NCBI RefSeq assembly: GCF_000275845.1
Contig: NW_006766890.1
Coordinates: 437,042 to 501,041 of the forward strand
Direction: 5' to 3'
From: Dichomitus squalens LYAD-421 SS1
Taxonomy: Eukaryota; Basidiomycota; Agaricomycetes; Polyporales; Polyporaceae
Length of the DNA: 64,000 bases
Shown: positions 34,347-45,692 of the stretch, piece by piece
Position numbering within the stretch: the stretch's first letter is position 1
Layout: each line of letters begins with the position of its first letter
Notes under the pieces: generated by a model
Seen by the model: only the letters and a program-made list of their open reading frames with translations
Told to the model about the DNA's origin: nothing
Database searches by the model: none
Program-made: the position numbers and the translations under genes

Positions 34347-35937
34347 TCACTTCAAAGTGGCAAAGCCAACTGCATTCTGCGAGACGGAAAACGCGGTATA
34401 GACATTCTTCATGAAGCTGTTGGTGGTATTCAGCGAATCATGTCTGATGAAAGAGAAGAAAGCGACATGCCTGTCCCCAAGCAGCCAGACCCCGCTCCCG
34501 AGGCCGAAGTCCATGCCGGACAGCGCTCCGACGCAGTCTCCAGATCCGGACACCGTCTCGCCAAGGTTGAAGCTTTTGCCTTGTCGTCAGCCCTTCTCCC
34601 ACATAAGGACTCATACTAGCGATCTGGTACTCACTTGGTCTCGCTCACAGTCCACGACTTCCCGCCCCAGCTGAACGCCAGCGCCGGAGGTGAATCGCAT
34701 GGGTACGAGTACAGCCCATCCCCCTCATTGTACACCTTCGACCCCTTCACCGCATCGTACACCGTCTTCACGTCCGCCGGGGGCCCGTACATGATCGTCG
34801 TGCCCGAGTCGATGATCGTCTCGAACTCCGGGATATCGCTGACCGTCTTGCCGTCGACGTGCACGCTCGCGCCGCCGATCTCCCAGTAGCCGATGTCGGA
34901 TGAGACGTTGTGGTACTCGATCGAGCCAGAGTAGTGCGCCGTGTTCGTGCCGCCGACGTAGAGCTCCGAGCCGTTCGTGGCGAGCTTGAATGCGAACACG
35001 TGCTGCGTGACGGACTTGTTCGCGATGGCCGTGAAGAAGAAGGGGTTCTGTGGCGACGACAAGCGTCAGCTTGCGCAGACGCGAACGCTGGCGCTGCAGA
35101 CAGACCTGTCCCAGATTGGAGATAGCGGGGAAGGCGAGCCCCAGGATCCCGTCCGTACTCCCTTCGGATAGCTCAGAAGACTCCTCGGTGACGGCAGAGA
35201 AGTATTGTGTGGTCGCCTTGACGCCCCCAACCACAACTATCCATGCACGGCGTGCCGAACCCCAAGATGAGCGCACAACACGGTGATAACGCGCAACCTT
35301 GGTAAACGCAGCACGCACCGGTGTCGGTATAGACGGGCCCACTCGCCCCCGATCCATCCGCGTACGTGATTGTGAAAGTCCCGTTCTTCTTCGCGCCGGT
35401 CGACGACTTCCCCTGGTCATATTTTCCGTGCTGCGCGCCGCACGACATGCACGAAGATGCGGGGATCCAGAGGTCGGACGAGCCCGTGTCGAAATCGACA
35501 AAGAACGAGACGGGCGGGGTGCCGATCGTGATGTGCCCACCCCACTCCTCGTCGTCGTTGAGGTCCGTCAGGGGCACCTTCTGCCGCTTCTCGTGTTCGA
35601 GGGCGGCGAGGCGCGCGGGGAGCGCGGCGAGTGGGGGGATGACGGACACCTGAGGAGGGAGCTGGCCGGTGTTCCGCTGGAGGTTGAGCAGGTTATTACG
35701 GTACTTGCTATTCGGAGAGATGAGCTTGGCCTAGCGCTTGGGACAGAAGTGGGGTAATACGCACTTGGCAATCTTGACGCCGTGCTTCACTGTCCCGACG
35801 TAGTCGAAAGTGCCGTCCGCCTTGGTGAGGGAGTTGCGCTTCTGGAAGGGGATGGCTACTCCGGCATGCTCGTGCGCAGTAATTGCAGTAGACAGCAAGG
35901 CCAGCGCGAGAGTCACCAAGGAAGCCTTGCAGAACAT
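34347..35937 (-). CDS. Secreted pepsin-like aspartic protease (A1, polyporopepsin-like)
   Basis: Five exons (35937-35765, 35707-35319, 35236-35106, 35047-34635, 34572-34347) give 443 aa. There is a signal peptide (MFCKASLVTLALALLSTAITA), a propeptide, then a mature lobe with the first catalytic motif FDTGSSDLWIP, the flap region TITYADGSGASGP, the second catalytic motif ETIIDSGTTIMYGP and closing AVGFATLK. Cysteine pairs MSCGAQH and SYPC...GDC are present. Both aspartates are intact, so an active secreted acid protease is expected. A TATA box lies at 36024-36031. Intron 35764-35708 was placed by phase, giving KIANKYRNNLLNLQRN at the junction. Confidence 0.92.
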
Positions 35938-36891
35938 GACTGAGCTCGAAGGGGGATGTCAGTAGGGTAGACCAGCAGACGAGAGGAGGGAATGGAGCTC
36001 CTTCTGCCCCCGCAGGATCGCGTCCTTATAACGCCATAGGACTGCCGCGCGCAGGGTAGATGAGGTGCTTCTCATGATTGGAACCGTTGGCTACTCCGAG
36101 ACAGCGACGTCTCAGCGTCTAGCGGGCGCGTTTGCGGTCGCTCCGTGCCATTAAGCGAGAACAATATTATGGTTCATTAGAGCCGCGGTGTGGCCACCAT
36201 GCCTACGGACACGTAGCACGAGTCCTCCCAGAAGGTGGTGGTGTCCGTCCACCGTGTGTCTGCGAAGACCCTCATAGGATTGAGCATCTAGCGAAACGAA
36301 CGATGGCCAACGTCGCATAGCGCCCAGAATGGCAGAGACAGTCGCATGGTAGGATGGTGCTAAAGGAGAGACTGAAGCTGCTATATCAGGCCTCAATGAA
36401 CGAACAGCGGCGGTGAAACGTGCACTCAACCGTCGATAAAGCCCTTAATCGCGCTAGCATCGTGGACGCTAGCGACGCATCTGCCAATCACTACTCGAAC
36501 TGGTCCAGCATCGACATGATGGACCCCAAGGAATAAGCCTCCACTGAGGACTAAAGCGACATAGGGTGACTCACCTCACGAGCAGGCGACTTTGTGCTCC
36601 CACATTAGAAACCGGGACACCACCCCCACCGATGCACAGTCGGCCAGAGACCCGATCCAGGGAACAACAACCCCCAATAATACCAGGGACATTGACCGAC
36701 GCAACCGAAGCCAAGGCAGCGACCAATCGACAGGCAACATTGCACAAGACGCACGGAGAGGGGATGATGTTCACGCGCGCATGAAGAGCGCAAACATGGG
36801 AGGCGTGAAATATGAGGACGTACGGCCCAACGCTACAGTCATAGATAGAGAGTACAGAGCAAGCGAGAGATTAAAACGTCCGTTTGTATAA
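35938..36891. other. Intergenic region
   Basis: 954 bp between the protease start and PAB2 stop. Beyond the protease TATA box I see only short frames without family motifs, all rejected. Confidence 0.5.
36024..36031 (-). promoter_or_regulatory. TATA box of the aspartic protease gene
   Basis: TTATAAGG on minus 87-94 bp before the ATG at 35937; spacing fits a short 5' leader. Confidence 0.5.
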
Positions 36892-37790
36892 TTAGTAGCC
36901 CCTACCACGACCCCTACGGTTACAATGCACGTGAGAATAGGCATACAAGCCGTAGCGTGATGCAAACTCACCTGCCACGCGCACGGTAGGGAGTGTATCC
37001 AGGTGAGCCTCCCCTGTACCCTCCCCGATATCCACCACGGTATCCGCCACGCCCTCGCCCACGGGCATTGAAGCCAGGAATGTTTGTCCTTTTTGGTGTC
37101 ACCTGTATACGCAGGGGTGTGAGTGGTTGACAGATATCCGCTGGAACTCAACTGACCTTGATGAGGCGCCCTCGGAAGAGGGAGTTGTCCATGGCGAGAG
37201 CAGCGTCTATGAACTCTGGCTCCGCAAACTCGACATACGCATACCTGGAACACCAAAAAGACGTTGAACGACAGCAAGACTGAAGTAGAAAAGCGCAAAC
37301 GTACCCCTTGGGGTGTCCCGTAAACTTGTCACACAAAATGGTGACACGGTTGATGGTTCCACAGGCTTGGAAGTGTTGCTGGATCTCCTCCGGTGTCGCG
37401 GAGTAATCGACCTATTCGCATTGTTCAGCCATAGCCAAAGGCCAAACAAGAGACCTTGAACGCACGTTTCCTACGTATATACTCCTTGCATCTGCGGCAG
37501 CCTTGTCCTCCTCGGTCTCCATAGGCACTTGCTCGCCTCCCTGGGCACCTTGCTCGGCCTTTTCTGCGGCTGCTTGGAGTTCGCGAAGCTTGTTGGCCTC
37601 GCGCTCCATCTCCTCCACGCGTTGCTTCATTAAGAGGATTTCCTAGCGGACGAATGTGGAAAGCGAGTCGGTACGGATGCGCATGCAGAGGACGCAACTA
37701 ACGTACCGAGTCCTCCTCCTCGCCATTGTCAATGAGTGTGTCGCCGCCCGAGGCGGAACGCGTAGGGTCCGTGGCAGTTACTTCGGTCAT
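36892..37790 (-). CDS. PAB2: Nuclear poly(A)-binding protein PAB2/PABPN1
   Basis: Six exons (37790-37707, 37642-37466, 37411-37305, 37244-37157, 37102-36972, 36913-36892) give 202 aa. An acidic N-terminus leads into a coiled coil ([20 protein letters not shown]), then one RRM with RNP2 RSIYVGN and RNP1 [13 protein letters not shown], then [12 protein letters not shown] and an RGG/YRGG-rich tail ending GRGRGY. This order is that of PABPN1, which binds nascent poly(A) tails in the nucleus and acts with RNA surveillance. The glycine-arginine repeats are likely methylation targets. The last coding exon is only 22 nt. Confidence 0.95.
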
Positions 37791-38297
37791 AGCAGAAAGG
37801 CCAACGGGAAGGAATAGGAGGGAGAGGGCGAGTAGAGACGGGGAGAGGTGCTGGAGGGCACTGACGGTAGAGGCAAGCTGCGTTACTCACAACCTCCAAA
37901 CTTCCAGGCGCCCTATCTGTGACTCCGCGTGCCAGATATGTCACACCTGTAGCCCGTGAGGATCGCGCCAGGAACGCCCGTGCCACAGACGCGTTTTCGC
38001 TGGTCGATTGACAATGTCTTTCCTTGTCTCCTTCACCGACTCCCGACATCAAAACATCGCACATTCAAAAATGAGCTTATATACCTACTGTGATATGTTA
38101 CACTTGGATAACATAGGAACAACAAAGACCGCTTTGGAGATGCCAACCTGCCGCAATGCGCCATAGACGCATCGACGCATTGGCCCATTGTGGCCCTCAA
38201 ATGGAGCAAGCTACTGCAGGATCCTACTCACCCATTTGTATCCCTCCCTCGCACATCCTTGCTCTCTTACACCACTCGATCAAACCTGATACCTGAG
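37791..38297. other. Divergent promoter region
   Basis: 507 bp between PAB2 and the first MYND gene. An in-frame ATG at about 38190 could extend the MYND protein by 36 residues. Nothing else is supported. Confidence 0.4.
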
Positions 38298-39834
38298 ATG
38301 CCTACGGTCAACGCCGTGCCTTCGATCCCACCTCAGAATGACTTGCGGCAACAAGCCACCCACACCCAAGCCAAGATCAAGTAAGCTATTCCATATTCAA
38401 CCACCGTCAATATATCTGACTGCGTATGTATGGCCTCATAGTGTTGCTGCAGCTCAGAAGCTCATACAAAACGAGCAATACAATGAATCATTTCTACTCC
38501 TTCGCGACGCACTTCAAGACCCAGACAGTATCGATGACGTGAGGACAATGGCACTCATCCACTTCCCTGATCTCTATATGAAGATGGCGTTGCTCGAGGA
38601 CGTCGAGCTTGCGGGTACTCCTCTCATGTTTCTTGCAGTCTAGTGCTGGGGTTGACGTTCACCGATGGAACCACACAGCGCGCACCTACGCCAGCGAGGA
38701 CGTTAGTCCTGACCGGCTCCCGGAAGACTTGGACTATAGAATGGGAAACCAAATATGGGGCAAGCCAAAAGCCCGCCGCTGGATGCGAACCTGGCAAGCC
38801 ATGATCCAAGTGGCTGTCATGATGGGCGACTACGGGCGAGCTATGTAAGCCCATGCAGTAAATCCATGATGGCTTGAAGCTAACCACACCAACGTCATCA
38901 GAGCCCTCACCACTGAGATCCTCCGCATCAATCCCAGCGACAACATGGGCATGCGCTACACCTTCGGCTCCATACTCCTGCTCTCCGGGCGGATAGAAGA
39001 TGCCTTGTCCTTCTCCCTCGCCTGGATCAATGCCAAGAATGGGACGCCTCTGCGTGGAGGATGTGCCTTCGAAAGGCCGACGGGTGCGCCCTTGTCTCAG
39101 GACGTGCTTGCTTTCCATCGCGTGAAGTGTCCGTGGGTGGTTGCATCCGAGCATTTCCTCACAGCCGCTCTCGCCGCGTTCCGGTTATGGGGAGACTGCG
39201 GGCTCGCGAGGCAATGTCTGAGCATGGGAGCCCATACGTGTCCTATCGTCATGAGGAGAATTCTGGGAGGCTCGGCAAAGCCCCGTGAGTCGGATCTCGT
39301 CGACGCAATACCTTGCTAACGCTGACGCCTTCGTTTTTGCAGACGGACCATGGATAGGGCCTAGTGATGCCGGACCGGAAGCGGCGCGGGACTACCTCTG
39401 GCTAGCTCAGGATTTCTGGACCACCCCCAACGTGTTGGCTTGGGCTACTTCTGACAAGGAGGTCAAGGACATGCTTTTGCAGCGGTGTTCGCGAGAAGGC
39501 TGCCACAACCGCGAGACGTCCATCTTCGGGTTCAAGCATTGCGGAAACTGCCACAACAAGATCTATTGCGGACACGAGTGCCAGAAGGCTGATTGGCCGC
39601 TCCACAAGCCGAGTAAGCACACTCCACGTACTCGCCTGCTCTCGGTTTGCTCGAACTGACAGACGCATAGGCTGTCGTTTTGTGTATCGCCGCTACCGGG
39701 GCCTGGAGAAGAAGCGCGTCGTCCCTATGAACAAGTTGGTCTCTCGGGTCGAAGACGCCTTGATTGATTGTCCGCACAACATCGAATTCCGCTTGCGGAG
39801 CATCTATACGTCCAGTGACGAGGACAGTGATTAA
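38298..39834 (+). CDS. MYND-type zinc-finger protein, copy 1
   Basis: Six exons (38298-38380, 38442-38614, 38679-38844, 38902-39284, 39343-39612, 39671-39834) give 412 aa. The N-terminal two thirds look helical and TPR-like (AAAQKLIQNEQYNESFLLL, AMIQVAVMMGDYGRAI, NMGMRYTFGSILLLSGRIEDAL). ARDYLWLAQDFW then precedes the MYND finger: CSREGC, HCGNC, YCGHEC and HKPSC supply all expected zinc ligands. The acidic tail ends SSDEDSD. MYND fingers mediate protein contacts; the target is unknown. Exon layout is the same as copies 2 and 3, so they share a common ancestor. The start at 38298 is chosen by comparison with those copies. Confidence 0.82.
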
Positions 39835-40183
39835 GCCCACGATGCCATTCGTACGTAGCGATTGTAGCGACGACCTATCTCAGCCAAAACAGCGGAGCTA
39901 TGTACATTATTATGTCAGTGTCTCTATCTTGTAGTGCTCGGATCCACAGTTCCGCGTTTATTGAGGCTCGTATGCATATGCAATATATTGTTTTCGTCAT
40001 CGATTTCAGACAAGCCTCCGTGACGAGTGACCTTCACGCGATCACATGCTCGGAATGAGTCGCGTCGCGTCGCGCAAGTACTGAGTCGAAGAGAACGCTG
40101 TTGTTCAACCAAGATCCGCCACTTCCCCCCTGTACGCCTCATCAGTATTGCATTATCTCTGCTAGAACCCCGAAGCCATCGTG
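39835..40183. other. Intergenic region between MYND copies 1 and 2
   Basis: 349 bp; no coding frame or clear promoter motif recognised. Confidence 0.4.
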
Positions 40184-41680
40184 ATGTGGGAAGTCGAACG
40201 TGCAGATCCGGTAACTGCCAGACGCGCGGCGAACGAGTACGTTGTTTGTTCGACCCATTCGCTAGTAAACTTGCGTGTGGCTCATGCACGCCGTAGCCTC
40301 AAAACGGCGAAGCAGCATCTTCGTCAAGGTCAAAACGAGCAGGCTGTCGAGTGCTTCGTCAAGGCCTTGGACGACTACGATAATGTGGATTTGGTCGCCG
40401 AGCAAGCAAGGAAGTTTCCCGACAGCCACCTGGCGATGAGGCTCCTCGAGCTCACGGCGACCAAAGGTGACGCGCCGGGTAGGCGTTCAATGTGGATATA
40501 TGCTGATATAGTGCCATTTTTACTCCAGCGCGAGAGTATTTGAAGAGAGACCTGGGCCAAGACTGCTTCGAGGAAACCTTTTATGCTTATGGAGGGTTCT
40601 GGGGCGTCTTGGACACCCGTCCGTACATGCGCACCCTACACGCAATCGCTCATGTCGCGTTCGACATGGGCGACCTGGACAAAGCTATGTACGTAAACCC
40701 TACTCATGTGTCTTCTCCCTCTACAGGCTGGCTCAACGCATCTTGGTGGATACAGAGCGACGACGGTCGAGACGCTCCGGCTGTGCCAGGGCGACAACAT
40801 GGGTCAGCGCTCCTTTCTCCCACCCCTGCTTCTCCGCGCGAAGCGCTACGAAGACGCCCTCTCCTTCTGTCAAGTGTGGCTCGATCCACAATACGACGGA
40901 AAGCAGCGTCCGCTCGGGGGGTGCGCGTTCGCGGCGCCTGACCCCGAGCCCCTGTCGCAGGCCTTCGTCGACTGGCACACCGAATCATGGAGACCCACAG
41001 ACCTGCTGTTGAATGCTGCGCTTGCCTCGTATCACCTATATGGAGACTGCGAACAGGCGCGGCAGTACCTGTCGTTGGGGGCGAAGGGGAACACACGGAT
41101 CATGTGCGAGATATGGGTGAGGTCGAGACAGCCAAGTGAGTCTATACGAGCGTACGTCGCACTTGGGTTGGGCTCTGATCAGACCCCATTCTCTGCCAAA
41201 CCATCCTACAGCCAAACCCTACAGCAGGCCCCGGACAGCGAACAGCCGCGAGGAATCTCACGACTACTTGTGGCTGATGCAGGACCTGTGGATGGAGCAT
41301 GATGTCTGGGCCTGGGCTACAAGGCATCCTGACGTCAAGGAGGCGGCGCTGAAGCGATGCGGATATGCGGAGTGTTCCAACCGCGAGGAAGCGGTGTTCA
41401 CTTTCAAGTGTTGTGGCGGATGCAAGGAGGAGTGGTATTGCAGCCCGGAATGTCAAAAAGCGGATTGGAGAAAGCATAAGCTAGGTGCGTCGGCTTCCCA
41501 TACCCTTCCATCGCGTTAGCCTAGTGTGTTATGACTTGGCACGCTGATGTACGCTCGGTAGAATGCTTTGGTTATCGCCAAAAGCTATTGGCGAGTTCTC
41601 CGCGCGACAAGGACTTCGGCTCCGAATCGTCTGTCTCAGACGACGAGGACCCAGACTCATTGGTCAGATTTGCACACTAA
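40184..41680 (+). CDS. MYND-type zinc-finger protein, copy 2
   Basis: Six exons (40184-40236, 40297-40478, 40529-40688, 40756-41135, 41212-41484, 41562-41680) give 388 aa. It has the same domain order as copy 1: TAKQHLRQGQNEQAVECF repeat-like region, PYMRTLHAIAHVAFDMGDLD, LCQGDNMGQRSF, YEDALSFCQVWLDPQYDG, HDYLWLMQDLW, then MYND ligands CGYAEC, CCGGC, YCSPEC and HKLEC. The tail is acidic (SESSVSDDEDPDS). Exons 5-6 are the parent-like match of the pseudogene at 59950-60437. Function unknown. It is nearer to copy 3 than to copy 1 in the central region (DPQY, LRLCPGDN-type motifs). Confidence 0.82.
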
Positions 41681-42685
41681 AGCACTGTCAACTGCTTGCG
41701 TTCAATATACTTACGTTAGCACACATCCACCACGTAAGTATATCCTCCAGCCTCTGTTGACTTGTGGCGCTCAGTGCGAGAATTCCAAGTAGTGTCCCAG
41801 CTGATCGTCGAGGAGAAGTCGGGCACTCTGATGTCTTCGTTGCATTCTATCGAAGCTACTCATCCATCCTCGATCGACGTCTCCATTTGTGTACATACAC
41901 CGCCGCTCCCATATGGCTCTAGTCTACCACAATATTGACTTGACTCCCTTCACAGACATCCTCGATCTTGTCTACATTCTCTGCCACCTTGAGGTGTACA
42001 TCAACCCTGCAGTCCGGTCTGTAACGGACAGTGAAATACAAGATATGTACGTTGCATGGCTGGACCTCATGAATCTGAGCGTTCCTGTGGATTTGGCAAT
42101 CTTATGGGCATGTGCACCACCTCGCGGCTCTCATTGAGTGTAGGCGTATCACTGGACAAGAATTGCAACAGACTTGTGCATTCACAACGAGACTTCGGTG
42201 TCTGGAGCATGCACCCTATATGCAAAGGACTGAAGGGAGACCGCTGGTTCCCATTAGTCATGAACGCCTTGCAGCAGAGGTTTTGCACCGCATATTACCC
42301 CTGATTAGGTTTGGAGAAGCCATATTGCGGATTGAAGTATCCATTTAGCTTGAGTTAGAGCTTGACATCGATGCCTGCCACGCTGCAAGGGTCTTGGGGC
42401 TGCAGGTCCGCGCTCTCTGAAACTGTCGATAGCGGTACCTTTCCTCGCCTACGTGTACTCGGCAGAGCGCATCGTGGAAGTGCACATTTTGATACTATGT
42501 CTTAACTACGGAGGACCTTACATTCTGAATAGCGCGATGGAACGGGAGGGACGTTGCTCAAACCAGTAGATTCTGTAAGCCAAATTCAATCCTGGTGGCA
42601 GTCAACAAGGGTAGCATGAGAACAGGCAGTAGGTAAATCCGCCTTCGAGTGTGTACAATCAATACAACCTACATAGTCTGCACAT
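41681..42685. other. Gene-poor spacer with possible coding remnant
   Basis: About 1 kb between MYND copy 2 and the acyl-CoA dehydrogenase. Bases 41757-41799 match a block next to the pseudogene at 60.5 kb. Around 41889-42350 two adjoining frames read protein-like (VYINPAVRSVTDSEIQDMY, then HHLAALIECRRITG) but are in different frames with no good intron, so a decayed gene is possible. I could not assign a family. Confidence 0.35.
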
Positions 42686-44633
42686 TCTACAAATGCACTT
42701 TGACCTTGTAGTGCTCCGCAGCGGCTTTCTCCTTCTTACGGATAGCCTCCTGGCGCTCGACGAGCGCTGGAGCACGCTTGAGTTCGCGCTGGCCAACTTG
42801 CTGGATGTGCACTGCGTCGGGTCCCTAGTAACACGACATGAGTGACGGTCCAGACAATTCTGATGAGCGATAAGGGTAGCTCACGTCGGCGATACGGAGC
42901 GTGCGCAGACCAGCGTACATGGCAGCAAGAGGGGTATCTTGGCTGACACCCTCCGCGCCGTACGCCTGGATGGCACGATCGATGACCTGGCACGCCATGG
43001 AAGGAACGACGAACTTGAAGGACAATTCAGTTTCCCTACTTCTCAAATCACAAACGCACAGAACTCACCTTGGCAATACCGATCTCCTTGAGGGCGCCCT
43101 TCGCCTTCGCCTTGTCGATCTGGAGGGCAGCACTGTACACCAGCAACCTCGCCGATTCGATCTCAGCGCGCGACTTCGCAATGTCGGCAATGACAGTGCC
43201 TGAGGGGGGCAGTTTAAGATGAGAGAAACTCGCGCTTTGAGAAATAGAAGACTCACCGTGCTCATACAAGTATTTGCCGAATGTCTTCTTCGCCGGGTTT
43301 GTAACGCGCTGGAGCAACAGATCCAGCGCGTACTGGGCGGCACCAATGGAGCGCATGCAGTGGTGGATACGGCCAGGTCTATACATACGGTCTTAGTGAT
43401 TAGCAGACTTAGAGAAAGCGATTGTCATACCCAAGACGGCCTTGAATGATCTCGAAGCCCTTGCCCCAGCCAAGAACGAGGTTCTCGATGGGAACACGGA
43501 CGTTTTCGTAGATGACCTCGCAATGGCCTTCAGGAGCGTCGTCGTAGCCGAACACACCCATGGGACGGATGACCTTCACGCCGGGAGCGTTGGCTGGGAC
43601 AATGACAATGCTCTGCTGCCGGTACTTGTCCGAATTTTCCGGGTCGCTCTTGCCAAGCACGAGGTGCAGCGCACAGCGCGGGTCACCCGCCCCGCTAATA
43701 TACCTAAAGTCATACCCCACTTAAATGCATGAACTAGAAGGAATGCCAGGTAGAGCGGACCTACCACTTGTGTCCGTTGATGACGATCTCGTTGCCCTCC
43801 TGGCGAATGGTGGTTCGGATGTTGGTCGCGTCCGACGAGGCCACTGGAAGCACGTTAGACATGACTAATATATATCAAGACCGTGCAAGGGATGCACGAA
43901 CCAAATCGTTCAGTCATGGAGAAGGCAGAACGGATCTCTCCGTTAAGAAGAGGGACGAGCCACTTCTTCTGCTGCTCGGGTGACGCGTAACGCGCAAGCA
44001 CCTCTGAATACGAAGAAAGGCGTCAGGTTGTCGTCTCCTGCACCAAATTGCTGGGCAAGCACCATACCCATATTTCCGGTATCGGGAGCAGAGCAATTGA
44101 CAGACTCAGACGCGATCTGTCCACCGCGGCCTAGAAGCTCGGCCATGACACCGTACTGTTCTGTTCGTCAGCAAACTACACATTACTCGATGCTATGCAA
44201 TGTGTACCTCGAGATTCGTGAGAGGGACACCAAATTCGGGGTAGTGCGCCTTGCTGAGGAAGAGATTCCAGAGTCCGAGCTTCTTCGCCTTCTCCTTGAG
44301 ATCCGCGACAACGGGGATGACGGTCTTCCAGCGCGCCTCGGGGTCCGTCGGGATCTGGGCGTGTGCGACACGTATCGCGGGGTACACCTCGTCCTGACAA
44401 ACAAGTATTCAGCACGCCCTGCCACAGAACAATTGACAAAAAACACACCTCCAAGAACTTGATGAGCTTCGCGAGGGTCTCCTTCGCGAACGGGGACAGC
44501 TTGTCTTCGATCTGCGCGTCCGGCCACGAAGCAAGCTCAGTTCCTTCATGCTCTCCACTCGCAACATGTCGACATCACTTACCAGAGCCCACGACGACGC
44601 CGAGGTGTACTCAACGATTGGGTGTGCCGCCAT
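42686..44633 (-). CDS. Acyl-CoA dehydrogenase family protein
   Basis: Eleven exons (44633-44583, 44511-44449, 44393-44208, 44155-44068, 44003-43902, 43843-43765, 43703-43431, 43378-43257, 43199-43069, 43013-42885, 42823-42686) give 453 aa. Family marks include [107 protein letters not shown] and [16 protein letters not shown]. These resemble ACAD10/11-type flavoenzymes, which oxidise acyl-CoA with FAD. No clear presequence or PTS1 tripeptide is seen. The substrate chain length cannot be told from sequence. Confidence 0.9.
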
Positions 44634-45692
44634 TTTGGTCAGGAAGGCAGTATGTGCGGCGGATTTGGAAGACGTGAACGTAAGAAGAGTAGTGGTGATG
44701 TACCCCGCATTGACGACCCCGCACTCGCTATACTTCAGCACGGGTCGGGTATTCCGAGTGCCGGTGGGCGTCTGATGTTCCCCAAAACAGGAATTGACCC
44801 GCTCGGCTCGACACCTAGGCACGGGGTCTACGCAGCGCCGCGGTCAGGCGGCCTTGAAGTCTCGACTGTGTGCCGCCCCAATGCCGCAGGGGTCGAGGAT
44901 CACCTGAAGCTCTAGTGGCTGAAATCACTCAAAATGCCAGAGACATGTAGCTGAGTGATGTGGTTGTGCGGTCACGGACGCACCCAGCACTGTACTAAGT
45001 CAAGAATAGCATAATCAGGGTACTACCTACGTACGAGCGGAAGGGCGAGAACATACTACATTCACAGCTAACAGCGCGAGACGATATACAAATAGAAGAG
45101 AGTACACTAATGGAGCGAGTCGATCGTAGGACGTATCGTAAGTAGCATCGTGGTCGTCAAGTACCGTTACCGCTACATGGATTCGAGACGGATGAGAGAG
45201 AAAAAGAGAGGGGAGACGATGTCCATCCAACACAGCCATTAGCAACTGCGTGCCGTCAGGCGGGCCGAAGCATCATAGCGTACAAGTAGGTAAGTATACA
45301 ATCGAGTAACGAAGTCATGGCGAGGAGTGAGAGAGAGCAGCATCAATGTACTTCATGTCAGATGGATAGGGGACCGGATGGGTGGGGTAGGATGAACAGA
45401 TAGAACGTAAGCAAGCAAGTCGAGCGCGGGGGCCAATAACATAGATGGTAAGTCATGTTGTACAGTGGCGAGGAGCACGTGAATTGCGTCGAGACAGGGG
45501 AGACTTGAATGAGACGCTGATGGGCCCTGGAATCGCATTAGATGAGATGAGATGGAATGGGGGATAGGGGCGACCAAGCACGGCTATGATATGGATAGAG
45601 ATGCTATAGCGATACGTCGAAGAACCATATATCACCTCCGACAGCAGTTCGGTAACATGACGTGCCGCAAGCCGGCGCAAGGCCACGTTCGT
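44634..45692. other. Intergenic region
   Basis: 1.06 kb between the acyl-CoA dehydrogenase start and the Zn2Cys6 factor stop. It should include the dehydrogenase promoter and the factor's 3' UTR. No gene is supported. Confidence 0.45.

Noticed and set aside
34725..35540. 271-codon minus-strand frame
   Set aside because: Overlaps the aspartic protease in another frame; the protease frame carries both catalytic motifs.
35708..35764. 30- to 35-nt intron in the protease ending at CGCTAG
   Set aside because: Below workable size and gave a frame break; the 57-nt intron restores the conserved propeptide reading.
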